Part shown: positions 44,440 through 54,789 of the stretch, in pieces
Numbering within the stretch: the stretch's first letter is position 1
Layout: each line of letters begins with the position of its first letter
Source: Odontocerum albicorne
Lineage: Eukaryota; Arthropoda; Insecta; Trichoptera; Odontoceridae
Reading direction: 5' to 3'
NCBI GenBank assembly: GCA_949825065.1
Contig: OX463844.1
Span: 2,903,017-2,967,016, forward strand
Length of the DNA stretch: 64,000 bases
Made by a program: the position numbers and the translations under genes
The notes under the pieces: generated by a model
What the model was told of the DNA's origin: nothing
Database searches by the model: none
Seen by the model: the letters and a program-made list of their open reading frames with translations, nothing else

Positions 44440-45336
44440 AAATATTGTCATGCGGTTTATAAAATGAAAAAAGTATGTATCCAAACGACAGAAGAGCAGA
44501 CCACGCTGAATTTATGTACAACTATCAGAGGTAATATGCTCAACAATGACGAAATTTTCAATAAGCATAATGACAAGATACCAAAGAATAATCTTATGAT
44601 AATCGCGCAGAGAAAGCTCAACCGAAACTGTGCTTTCAATAAGTGCAACTATAGCAAGATGCCGAAAAGGAATTTAATGAGCGTCGCGTAGTGGAAGCTA
44701 TACTAAAACGCTATTTCCGACAAGCGCACTAATAGCAAAAGGAATGTAATGAGCGTCGCGTAGCCAAAGCTCAAACAAAGAGCTTTTTTCGACAAGCGCA
44801 TCAACAGTAAGATACCGAAGAGGAATCTAATAAGCGTCGCGTAGCGAAAGCTCAAGCAAAACACTGTTTGTAACTATTGCAACAACAGCAAGAGACTGAA
44901 AAGGAAGCCAACGAGCTTCGTGCTGAAGACACGTGACAAAAACGTAACTTTCTTCTACGTTCTGAGAGAAGACTTTTTTTTAAATTGAAGACTTCAAGTT
45001 TATCATCTTTGCCAACTTTGACGAGAGCAGAGAAGTAATGCATAACTGACTGGATAAATACTAAATCTCAATTCTCTCAGTTTCGAAGCTGAGAGGTCTC
45101 CTGAAAAAACATTGAAATATAGCTGCCACAATAGAACTGTTCTTCTAAAGATGAAAATGAACCGCGGCGTCAGTTCTCTCAACTTTTGAAAGAATTGTTA
45201 AACAACCCAGATTTTACGGTCCACCAAAGCTTTTAAACAACCATTCGCTCTTAAAACTTTTTCAGTTATTTATTTTTCGACCTTTTAACTTAGCAAGTTA
45301 ATTTATATCTCGTGATTTTTCGCGGGTTACAGCTAG
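44440..45336 (+). mobile_element. Helitron 3' part with coding relic and terminal hairpin
   Basis: The end is CTAG (45333-45336) followed by T. Six bases before it is a stem-loop, 45309-45315 pairing with 45320-45326 around TTTT, as expected for a Helitron 3' end. Upstream, units of about 81 bases repeat three to four times at 44670-44940 and code for NERRVAKAQTKSFFRQAHQQ-type residues, the repeated coiled segment before the Helitron-like N domain. Stops break all frames. The Rep and helicase domains are missing. Confidence 0.65.
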
Positions 45337-45559
45337 TAAAATAATAATGGACTTGGTTTTAGTGATTACCGTCAACGAAGCCATGCGCGTAATCGCACAC
45401 CTTATTTGAACACCGCTTGAGGTCTCATTTTTAAATGACTTATTACCCAAAATTGGGTATTCCCAACCACTGATCGCAATGTGGAGTTGATTTGGAGTTA
45501 GTTAATTGGAAATACTGAATGTGTTGTATATTTTTATTATATTATTATAGAAGTGCAAT

Positions 45560-46050
45560 ACAATGACAATAAGCTTTTGTTAATTTAATTTTATACCATA
45601 TCACGATTATTAATCATACAGTGCATTGGGATGCAAATTCGCATCATGATAATTAAAAAAATATGATGAATGCAAGACCATCTTTTGGTAATAAAATACA
45701 CTAAAATCATATGGTACAACTATTTCTCTTGCTGATTATTTGCAAAAAAAAATTAAAAAAGGCGTTTAATTAAACTATAGTAAAAGTGTTTTAGAAGTTA
45801 AAAAAGGGAAAAATAATAACAATTCAGGTATATTTTATTTATTTACACAATAATTTTCATGTAAAAACTTATCTGCATGGTAAAAATCAACAAAATATGT
45901 GTGAAGCAAATTTGCATCAGCATACATTTTTTCAATAAAAAAACACTAAAAATTGTTTTTGATTTTTTCATTATTTTTCCCGTTGTATACATCACTTTTC
46001 CTATGCTGAGTATACATTTCATCAAAATCCATGAAGTCATGCATTGTAGG
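45560..46050 (+). repeat. About 450-bp dispersed repeat, copy 1
   Basis: Shared with 59185-59670 in the same orientation: ATGCAAGACCATCTTTTGG, AATCATATGGTACAACTAT, AAAAGTGTTTTAGAA, TTTACACAATAATTTTCATG and CATGCATTGTAGGGT. No coding frame or clear termini; class unknown. Confidence 0.75.
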
Positions 46051-46264
46051 GTTTAGTAAGAATACTAATTTTATATATTTATTGTATCAGAAACTAAACA
46101 TTTTCTTAACATTGTGTAAACTTAGGGAATTTTAAATGAGTTTTCTAATATTGATTGGTATAAGGTTACTCGTCAAAAGTAGATCTTCATAAAATATTGA
46201 AAACTGGTGTTTTCAACTCGAAGGCAATAAAATACACTCGCATATCTAGCACTTGTTAGTATTG

Positions 46265-46350
46265 TTAGCAGATAAATTATTTTACCAGACCTTTTAATTC
46301 TTTTTGGAATCCATCTGGAATCGAGCCCAAAAACCCAGGTGGAGGTCACC
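46265..46350 (-). mobile_element. Possible SINE head
   Basis: GGGCTCGATTCCAG on the minus strand resembles a B box and is followed by ATGGATTCC and an AGTCTGG-like stretch (GGTCTGGTAAAAT). The A box is not clear. Confidence 0.35.
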
Positions 46351-46449
46351 AACAGTTGCGATGTATGAGTTTGAATGAAGCCAATAATAATTGTATGGAT
46401 CGAAATGTGCCTTCTCTGTATATCCCAAAATGTACTACTTAATTACAAA

Positions 46450-46640
46450 AGTTCTCGACCTGAACAAGTAAGAGCGTCTATGAACAGATATCACGCCCAC
46501 TATATGACCAGACGTTGTTACAGATGAAATTTGACTAGCATGTCAACTAGATTCTATAAAAAAACGTGTTGTTTCGTTATATTATGAAATGGTAAAAATT
46601 AATGTTGCGCAGTTATCAAGTTTCTTTCGAAAAAATATGT
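46450..46640 (+). repeat. Dispersed repeat of unknown class, copy 2
   Basis: Matches 19260-19450 from GACCTGAACAAGT onward, including GTTATCAAGTTTCTTTCG near its end. Confidence 0.5.
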
Positions 46641-46844
46641 CAAAATGTTTTCTCCTACGTTAAGATGCTGCATGTGTTATAGAGAAGATTCTCCATAGAC
46701 AGAATCTAATAAGTGTCGAAAACAAAATCTTCAAATCTTTTTCGTTTGAAAAAAAAAACTTCATAACTATGTAATGTTCTATTTTCAACATTCCAGAAAA
46801 TAATATAACACCACGTTTTCTACAGGTTCTAGTTAACAAACTAT

Positions 46845-47820
46845 TTATTTATTCATATATTTATTTTTTCAAAACAGACTTAGCTCAATTACTTTGAAAA
46901 ATACAAGACATATTAAAAAAGAAGAAAAATTACATAGAAAAAAATATATAATATAAAATAAAAAATAATGCATATGCATACATACGAGTATATACACACA
47001 AACATATGATACACATATATTCACAGTCACTTAAGTACGTTGATGAGTGCTTTCTAACGCGCTCAATCTAAGAAGAAAATTTACTTTTGCTTTTGGTAAT
47101 GTGATATGAAATATGTCAATATCCGAAGCAGTCCCGTTCAGAAGAGTTAAGGCCCTTCCAACAGGCATAGCGGCTAGAAGACCCGTTCTTGCGTATGTTA
47201 TTGAGAACAGTTCTTGCCGGCGCAGTCTAGTGTAATTGTTAGGAACATTTAACGTTAATATTTGTAGTAATTCTGGACAACTCACAACTCCTCGAACGAG
47301 TTTGACAACGTATACCAGGAGACGCAGATCTCTTCTTACGCTCAAGGAGTTATACCCGAGCATGTCCAGCAGAAACTGAGTAGGATAAAGCCATGAATAG
47401 ACACCGAACTCTCTCATATATAGATATCGTAGCTATTTTTTTTGTACTTTCTCCACCATGAGTGAATTCTGCGCCCCCACCGGGCTCCAAATGCAAGCAT
47501 TGCTTTCTAGTTTGCTACGGATCAATGAATTGAACAACGTTTTGAGCACCAATTGGTTTTCAAACGACTTGAGATTCTCATTACAAATCCTAGAGTTTTA
47601 TAAGCTGAGTTGCACATAATTTATATGTGAGGACCAAACGCGAGATTGCTGTGGAACAAGACACCCAGATCTTTAATATTATAGGTATAGATTCTAGTGT
47701 ATATGCATGGAATTTCAAGACGTGTGAGCGATGATACGACATAATTTTGCACTTTGATGAAATAAGAGGCATTATTTTTTTAATGTGACTTCACTTGACC
47801 ATGCGATTTTAATTAAAAAA
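46845..47820 (-). mobile_element. LINE-C (Jockey-like), 5'-truncated copy
   Basis: The minus strand reads KDLGVLFHSNLAFGPHI near 47650, then KTLGFVMRIS, and at 47417-47031 an open 128-codon end with LGYNSLSVRRDLRLLVYVV, CPELLQILTLNVPNNYTR, ARTGLLAAMPVGRALTLLN and DIDIFHITL. The order equals that of the copy at 41105-42020. Frameshifts interrupt the middle. The 3' end reads into CAAAACAGACTTAGCTC and an A/T tail. Confidence 0.8.
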
Positions 47821-47887
47821 TACTCCATTTTATTTATTAAATAATCATTTGTACATTACATGACAGATTTCCTTCTTTCGTTTAACG

Positions 47888-49130
47888 AGAATTTTTTATT
47901 TATTTATTTTATTTATTTTATACATGACAAGAAATATACATAATTTGCGAAAAAACAACAAGTAATTTAATTCGGAAAGCCAAATTTAATGGATATGGGT
48001 TTGTTACCTTTCATTTGTCATGTCCCCAGTAAACTAGGCTTTTAGCTGTATCTCACTAAGGACATATAACATGAAAAAATAAATCGATACTTCTTTCCGA
48101 TTTTGGATTATGTAAAACCCTGTTGCACATTCTCACCAACTTGACAAACAGTGACACTCAATTACATATGTATACATCACGCGAAATCAAACTCGGCACA
48201 CTTCATCATTCCAGACAAACCAAAACATTCATCCAACAATATATAGCACACAATCATAAAGCAAAAAAAAAAAACATTTATACAAAATTATATATATCAA
48301 CAAAAAACACTCCACTCAAGAGCTCACACAAACCTCTTCTACAAGTTATTCCCCTTGCAAGTCCAATCACTCAAACTCCGTTCGCAATAACAACCACGCT
48401 CCGATCGACAGCCTAAATGGTTTTCCTCTACCTTTATTGTATTCGGCACCCCATTGTGTGTCATGGGAGCTAAATAGGCACATTTCCTTTGGGCAAAATA
48501 TGTTTTAACCCTAGGGATGGTGAACATTTAATCAGTTGCCATACGTGTCATGTGTCTCTGCTGAGTCTGCAACTTCCCTTCCTCTCGATGGTAGTGCCAG
48601 AGAATGGATTTGAGATGTAAGTTGGCTATGTTCAGGACCCGATACTCCCTGAAAAGCTCCGCTGTGGGATACGGGCAGGAAATTTATTATTTATTTTTAT
48701 AATAAATTTTTGTTAAACCTGCAATATGTGTTTTTGTGTTAAAGTGCATCCCCACCCAAACTGATGTACCGTAGGAAAGTGCTGACTGACATAAGACAAA
48801 ATATATACTTTTAAGAATATTTTCACTGAGCACATTTCGAATCATACGGAATATGTATCCTGGTTTTCTGATTTTTGTGCTCAAAGTGTTAATATGGACC
48901 TCCCAGTGAAGAAACAGATCAACAAAAACTCCAAAGTACTTTATACTATCAACCCTTTCCAAACAAACACAATTACATTTATCCAAGGGTGAACAAGTGT
49001 GCAGTGTTATGTATTTATTTATAGGTGCTTGAGTTCTCGTAGAGATGCTATATGTGATGTACGAGTATTTAGTTTTTTGGGAATTTAGCATCAATAAATT
49101 TGAGTTCATCCATTATTTAACTACACGTAA
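47888..49130 (-). mobile_element. LINE-A, longest copy here
   Basis: The 140-codon minus frame at 49109-48687 reads MNSNLLMLNSQKTKYSYI, VDSIKYFGVFVDLFLHWEVH, LSTKIRKPGYIFRMIRNVLS and FVLCQSALSYGTSVWVG, the region after the palm in CR1/Jockey-type reverse transcriptases. The C-terminal MFTIPRVKTYFAQRKCAYL follows at 48527 in another frame. The 3' UTR and (TAAA)n tail end at 47888. The catalytic core is missing. Confidence 0.8.
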
Positions 49131-49339
49131 TTCTTCGTTTGCCTTTGAAAATACATCATCAGAATAAATTATATATAAGTAAAATTAAACTATACAAAAA
49201 ATAATTATAATAAAGGTAAAGAAATAAAATAAATATACTATTTTGAATTGTTAATTAATAAAAAAAAGGTAATGTATATATTTAAAATTTAAAGGATAAT
49301 GTCGATAATTTTACAACAGGAGTAACAATTTTCTCTTGA

Positions 49340-49690
49340 ACGAGGTCTTCTTGATTGGGACACTTTGTCAGTTATGGGTGTTAGAATTTTTCCAAAAGAT
49401 AACCTTAAACGTCTTGGTATCTGTCTTGATATTAAGCTCTCTTCCGAAAGAAAAATTGGTTTTTCAGGTGTTTATAATCTTAGAGAGTAAAACTTTGTAG
49501 AGTGATGTCTTCCAACAAGGGAAATAATAACTTTTATTAATTCATTTGGTGTGTCGCGTCTGGATTACTTTTATTTACAATATTTTGTTTTCAGTCAAAC
49601 TACAAGACTGATATAGGCGGTCAAATATGTATGATCGACCAACGGTCATTTTTAAAGGCAGTTTGCTTCTGCATGAGTTTGATAAAACAA
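49340..49690 (+). mobile_element. Decayed CR1/L2-type LINE relic
   Basis: The plus strand reads MGVRIFPKDNLKRLGICLD, IKLSSERKI, a stop, LPTREIITFINSFGVSRLDY, FYLQYF. It fits the VKxLGVxLDxxLSFxxHI ... LxxAFVxSRLDY pattern of CR1/L2 elements. Two stops and drift mark it as old. It abuts the 64-bp array. Confidence 0.55.
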
Positions 49691-49708
49691 TCTGCCAGTG
49701 CGTTGCCT

Positions 49709-50222
49709 CAGATAAATCATTTTCCAAATCATTCAAACCATGACCATCCAGAACGGATAACCCCTAAGTAGGCAGATAAATAATTTTCCAGATCATTCAA
49801 ACCATGACCATCCAGGACGGATAACCCCTAAGTAGGCAGATAAATAATTTTCCAAATCATTCAAACCATGATCATCCAGGACGGATAACCCCTAAGTAGG
49901 CAGATAAATAATTTTCCAAATCATTCAAACCATGACCATCCAGGACAGATAACCCCTAAGTAGGCAGATAAATAATTTTCCAAATCATTCAAACCATGAT
50001 CATCCAGGACGGATAACCCCTAAGTAGGCAGATAAATAATTTTCCAAATCATTCAAACCATGACCATCCAGGACAGATAACCCCTAAGTAGGCAGATAAA
50101 TAATTTTCCAAATCATTCAAACCATGATCATCCAGGACGGATAACCCCTAAGTAGGCAGATAAATAATTTTTCCAAATCATTCAAACCATGACCATCCAG
50201 GACGGATAAACCCTAAGTAGGC
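49709..50222. repeat. 64-bp minisatellite, 8 copies, with dimeric order
   Basis: Units contain CAGATAAATAATTTTCCAAA, TCATTCAAACCATGA and GGATAACCCCTAAGTAGG. Units 3 to 7 alternate between GATCATCCAGGACGG and GACCATCCAGGACAG, so a 128-bp dimer has been amplified after the monomer. Very little other variation. Confidence 0.93.
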
Positions 50223-50894
50223 ATAGAAAGTGAATACCCAATCGCAAGGATTTTCTACTATATAGTGTTCTATAAAATATCATTCCCAGTAAAAAAAAAC
50301 AAGTATAGGGCCTGGGATAGTATCCATACTTCCTCATGTAGAGACAGCGTTGAAACGTGGCCCACGTGGTATCCGCACATACACGCTCTAACTTGTTCAG
50401 GCCGGAAGTTTTAGGAACTTTGGGGAATATGTACATATGTGTATACGAATGTATTTCATTGATGTAATGGATGATGTCCCATATCGCTCTATGGACAAAT
50501 GACAAAGACATAAGAAAAGAAATAAAATAAATAAGAAGTCATTTTTTTTCTTTATCATTATTGCTATCCAGCCAATGTGGTTCAAGAGGGACTAATCAGT
50601 GGGTAATAATGATCGTCCTCTAAATCTCCAATCCTTAATCGGGCAATAACGCCGTAATTATTTCATTGTTATTACCGCCCGTAGTCCGGATTCCAAGACT
50701 CTATACTAGAGAGGATCCTACAAAAGAGACGCAGCTTTCCTGGACCGCCACTAGGGTTAGAGAAAACCAATGGACGTTTTTAAATTAAAAAAATCGTAAA
50801 GGTTAAATCTAATTTCGTTACTTCCTTAAAAACAAAAACTACAATACACCCAAAACGGAATGCGTTACTAGAAAATATCGGAAGATCTACAAAG
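50223..50894. other. Mostly unassigned; contains a third piece of the 19260 repeat
   Basis: 50330-50420 on the minus strand matches the start of the 19260/46450 family (GGCCTGAACAAGTTAGAGCG). A minus frame of 109 codons over it shows no family. CGGGCAATAAC and GTTATTACCGCCCG near 50640-50685 form a rough inverted repeat. Confidence 0.4.
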
Positions 50895-51065
50895 GTTTCA
50901 TTGTAGTTAAGTCTTGCTGCGGTTGTCTTACTAAATCCATCCTGTCGTATAGCTCATGACTGTGCATCGTGACTTCCATGATGGGCTCTGACGACTCGTC
51001 TTCAACCATCCCTGCATTAGGTAGTCCAGTTGCATCTTTCACTTGGTCAGTCCAACGCACTGGAA
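50895..51065 (-). mobile_element. RTE-C LINE tail
   Basis: The minus strand is open: VRWTDQVKDATGLPNAGM, then VEDESSEPIMEVTMHSHELY, then a stop after TTMKPL. RWTDQV is shared with 33205-33460. The 3' sequence CCTTTGTAGATCTTCCG recurs at 63500-63520. Confidence 0.6.
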
Positions 51066-51404
51066 TTATTATTCATGTGCATCGTTATGCCTTTCTTTTT
51101 AAGGTGAATAAATACTATTTGATGACACAAATAAAGTTTTTTTTCTAATCTGACCCACAGTTAGTTCTGGCTTTGATCCAAAAAAACTTTAGATGGCCGT
51201 TATTAAAATTAACAGGACGTCTTGACCGGGGCTAATCATTAACTCTGTTTTGTCCATCTTTAAATTTCTGAAAGTTTATCAAGGTAGTCCTTACACTGAT
51301 ACCATTTTCACTATGAACACTGCTATTTTTTTTGTCGTAAAATATGTACAAAATAAAAAGTATTAAACGTGCCGTTTGTTATGATTATTCATATTGTTGT
51401 TTAT
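51066..51404. other. Unassigned DNA
   Basis: Nothing recognisable was seen. Confidence 0.4.
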
Positions 51405-51651
51405 AGGTAAGGCATTAACGTTGTGGAGGTTTAAAGACATTGTAATTTATTTTTAACAAACACTGTTTATTCCACTTTTTTATGACGGTATAACCCTACC
51501 GGTTTCAAAGCTTTCACCTCATCTTCAGGGGAGTGTAAACAAGACTTGTTTACGCTCCCCTGAAGATGAGGTGAAAGCCTTGAAACCGGTAGGATTATAC
51601 CGTCATAAAAAAGTGGAATAAACAGTGTTTGTTAAAAATAAATTACAAATT
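51405..51651. mobile_element. Penelope-derived perfect fold-back
   Basis: Two arms of about 104 bases (51440-51543 and 51545-51648) are inverted copies with about three mismatches and a one-base centre. They consist of the family terminal block: TTTAACAAACACTGTTTATT, CTACCGGTTTC, CACCTCATCTTCAGGGGAG and AAACAAG at the centre. Left of the arm is GTGGAGGTTTAAAGACATTG, also at 43365 and 55700. No coding sequence lies between. Confidence 0.85.
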
Positions 51652-51995
51652 ATTCATATTCATTTTGTATGGACTCTTATTTACATCCTTACATTATGTT
51701 TGTTATGATTATTCATATTCATTTTGTAAGGACTCTTATTTACATCCGTACATTATGTTTTTATGATTATTCATATTCATTTTGTAAGGACTCTTATTTA
51801 CATCCGTACATTATGTTTGTTATGATTATTCATATTCATTTTGTAAGGACTCTTATTTACATCCGTACATTATGTTTGTTATGATTATTCATATTCATTT
51901 TGTAAGGACTCTTATTTACATCCGTACATTATGTTTGTTATGATTATTCATATTCATTTTGTAAGGACTCTTATTTACATCTGTACATTATGTTT
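51652..51995. repeat. About 60-bp minisatellite, 6 copies
   Basis: Units contain TATTCATATTCATTTTGTAA, GGACTCTTATTTACATCCG and TACATTATGTTTGTTATGA. It begins right at the edge of the Penelope fold-back; the first unit differs most (TGTATGG, CCTTAC). A 71-codon frame inside is a by-product. Confidence 0.92.
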
Positions 51996-52274
51996 AAAAA
52001 AAATGATCAAAGACTGACCCCTTGATTGTACATTTCAAAACAGGATAAGACTTGTTTGGTAATATATTGTTCTATAAAATGAGTCATATTGGTTGATACA
52101 CATTATATCAATACGCAGAAATTTATGAACTGATCAGTTAGTTGTTACAAAATATTAGCACTCTTCCTAGATAAATCAATATTTCTTTAGAAAATTTATA
52201 ATTTGTGAACTCCCTTTAATACGAGAAAAGATAAGAAAAAACTACCCCTTTAAAAAAAACAACATAACATGCTT

Positions 52275-52746
52275 AACAGAGATTTATTTATTTATTTTCT
52301 CAAAACAGGCTTAGGCCCAATTACTTTAAAAAATACAAGAAATGTTAACATTAAAAATAAAGAAAAATTAAACAGAATAAAAAAAAATTACATAAAATAA
52401 AAAATAATGTATATGCATACATATATATACACATGAAAATACACATATATTCAAAGTCACTTAAGTACGTTGATGAGTGCTTTCTAGCGCGCTTAATCTT
52501 AGAAGAAAATTTACTTATGCTTTTGGTAATGTGATATGAAATATGTGAATATCCGAAGCAGTCCCGTTCAGAAGAGTTAAGGCCCTTCCAACAGGCAAAG
52601 CGGCTGGAAGACTCGTTCTTGCGTATGTTATTGAGAACAGTTCTTGCCGGCGCAATTGTTAGGAACATTTAACGCTAATCTTTGTATTAATGCTGGACAG
52701 CTCACAACTCCTCGAACGAGTTTGACAACGTATACCAGGAGACGCA
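52275..52746 (-). mobile_element. LINE-C (Jockey-like), short truncated copy
   Basis: Nearly identical to the 3' half of 46845-47820, with CTTGCCGGCGCAATTGTTAGG showing an 11-base deletion relative to that copy. It stops at about 52746 (GAGACGCAT), the 5' truncation point. The frame is therefore broken. Confidence 0.8.
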
Positions 52747-53352
52747 TCAAAAACTGGTCTATTGATATAGTACAATGAAAAAAATGTTTTTTTTTTACAA
52801 TATTACATTTTTACGTATATATAATATCTGTGATGTTCTCAAGAAAAAGATGCATATCCAAGTGAAATAAAGAATACAGCAAATTATTATAATAACATCA
52901 TTTTTGTACTGCTCGGTCTACCAAAGAGTGAGGATGCTACAGAAATACAAATGCTTTGATAGCGCATGACATTCACGCTCAGAGGCGAAATCAGAAATTC
53001 ATATATTTGCGAGACACTCGAGTTATTACCATAGATGAGAAAATAAAGAAAATATGGTTCTGATAGTATGAACATGCGATGGAAAGTGCTGAAATATATT
53101 TTCAGGGAAGGTTTGAATCTCAGCCTCCATCGAATACCAAATCAACGGAGATGATCTTAAAATACATGGATGTTACTTATGCGGTGAATACTATAAGTAA
53201 ACGAAGTGTGTAATAATGATTTCTAAAACATAAGAAATTGCAGAATGTAGAATATAATTAATTAGACCCAATAAATATTTAGAGTAAAAATAAAAAAGTG
53301 TTACATACAATGTCCATTTTGAGGGAGGTATATGATACAGAATTGATCTTTA
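52747..53352. other. Unassigned AT-rich DNA
   Basis: A minus frame at 52887-53075 has no recognised family. Nothing else was seen. Confidence 0.4.
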
Positions 53353-53541
53353 CGATTTCGCATTCACGCACATATCGTTAACGTAATTTCGCATTCACGC
53401 ACATATCGTTAACGTAATTTCGCATTCACGCACATATCGTTAACGTAATTTCGCATTCACGCACATATCGTTAACGTAATTTCGCATTCACGCACATATC
53501 GTTAACGTAATTTCGCATTCACGCACATATCGTTAACGTAA
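53353..53541. repeat. 31-bp tandem repeat, 6 copies
   Basis: The unit CGTAATTTCGCATTCACG, then CACATATCGTTAA is repeated without change except in the first copy (CGATTTCGC). Near-perfect identity points to recent expansion. Confidence 0.93.
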
Positions 53542-53812
53542 TTTACATTCATATGTGCGTTGTATATTCTCTTCTATAGTATTTTCAATCTTTTCAATTT
53601 TCTCGTAAATGTTAAATAATGAAAAAAAGCTCCACAAAGCTTTATGTTAACTTTAGCAAAACAATAATGATTATTTGTATTGAAATACTATTGTTATGAA
53701 CATGTGTATTAGTTATTGAATTCTACATATTTAATATAACCTGAAAAGTTATAATGAGATCTTAAAATTTGAATGACAATGAATAAAATAAAATTCTAGT
53801 TGATAGGCACCC

Positions 53813-54415
53813 CTAAAATATACAGTCTCTATTGTTTAATATCCCTAACTGTCCCGCCACCCCCTCTTATTTCACCGAGAATTTTCAGCGTCTTTCCAAT
53901 CATGGATTAGCGCTACGTTCAAACAGAGATTGTTTATTGACTTTTCCAGTTCACCGTTTCTTTTTCTTTGCGTCGTCCTTTACTGTTAATGCAGTGAGAC
54001 ACTGGAATCAGTTACAAACCAATATAAGACTCGCTCCGTCCTTGGCATGCTTTAAGAAGCGACTGAAAAACCTCTTAATATCTAGTCAGTAAAATAACGT
54101 GTTTAATTCCTGATTTTTCTTTTCCTTTCCCCTCCACCATCCCTTCCTTTCCTTTTGATTGATGATATCTCACTTTATATGAAAACGAATGTTCGGGTGA
54201 TTGTCCGTCTTTGTGGGGTTCGTGGGCATGTGCTCACGTATATATATGTTTATGGAGTTCGTGGGGATGGATAGTCATTTGAATGATTTATGCGACCACG
54301 TAACTTGCTTCATTTACTTTTCTCTGGTTGATTGGAAGAGATTGCCACCTGGCAATAAGCCCGTGAGATTGTATTTGCAATAAAAGTGTTAAATAAATAA
54401 TAAATAAATAAATAA
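53813..54415 (+). mobile_element. LINE-B, 5'-truncated copy with target duplication
   Basis: An 86-codon frame ends ORF2: RFFFFASSFTVNAVRHWNQL, then RLAPSLACFKKRLKNLLI. The pattern fits the CR1/Jockey C-terminus. The 3' UTR carries GGGTTCGTGGGCATGTGC and TTGATTGGAAGAGATTGCC, then ACCTGGCAATAAGCC, ending in an (AAATAAAT)n tail. GATAGGCACCC at 53802-53812 and GATAGGCGCCC at 54416-54426 look like an 11-bp target duplication with one mismatch. Confidence 0.85.
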
Positions 54416-54426
54416 GATAGGCGCCC

Positions 54427-54789
54427 GCGTACTCTCGCTATATTGCTCGAATGAGAGTAGGGGCCCTGTAGCATTCGTTTGGGAGGTCGAAATTATTCCG
54501 GAATAGTGTCTTAATTTATCGATAGTACTTGCCGTTAAGGATTTTAATAAAATTTAAAGAGGAAATTCAACGGAAATAAAAATGGCGCCCTGAATTATCT
54601 TAAAAAAATAAGATAATGATTTTATGTTATGGAGTTGTGAGATATTTCAGAGATTACTTGAATTTTAAAAGTTTTATATCATAATTGAAATATTCGTTTA
54701 GTTTATACGTGTTGTCGCTAAAACTATTTCATGATTTTCAGGACATTTAAAATTATTAATTTGATTGTTATTTACATATGTTATACGCG
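54427..54789. other. Unassigned AT-rich DNA
   Basis: Nothing recognisable was seen, apart from a small inverted pair TACTCTCG / CGAATGAGAGTA near 54430-54466. Confidence 0.4.

Noticed and set aside
49709..50222. CRISPR-like regular repeats
   Set aside because: The units are contiguous with no unique spacers, and the context is eukaryotic.
51545..51648. Hammerhead ribozyme in the Penelope terminal block
   Set aside because: Penelope-like elements can carry hammerheads, and the block has CTGAAGA (fits CUGANGA), GAAA and a CGGTA/TACCG stem. However, helix II needs a bulged base and wobble pairs, helix I does not pair next to the core, and the other copies do not preserve the pairing.
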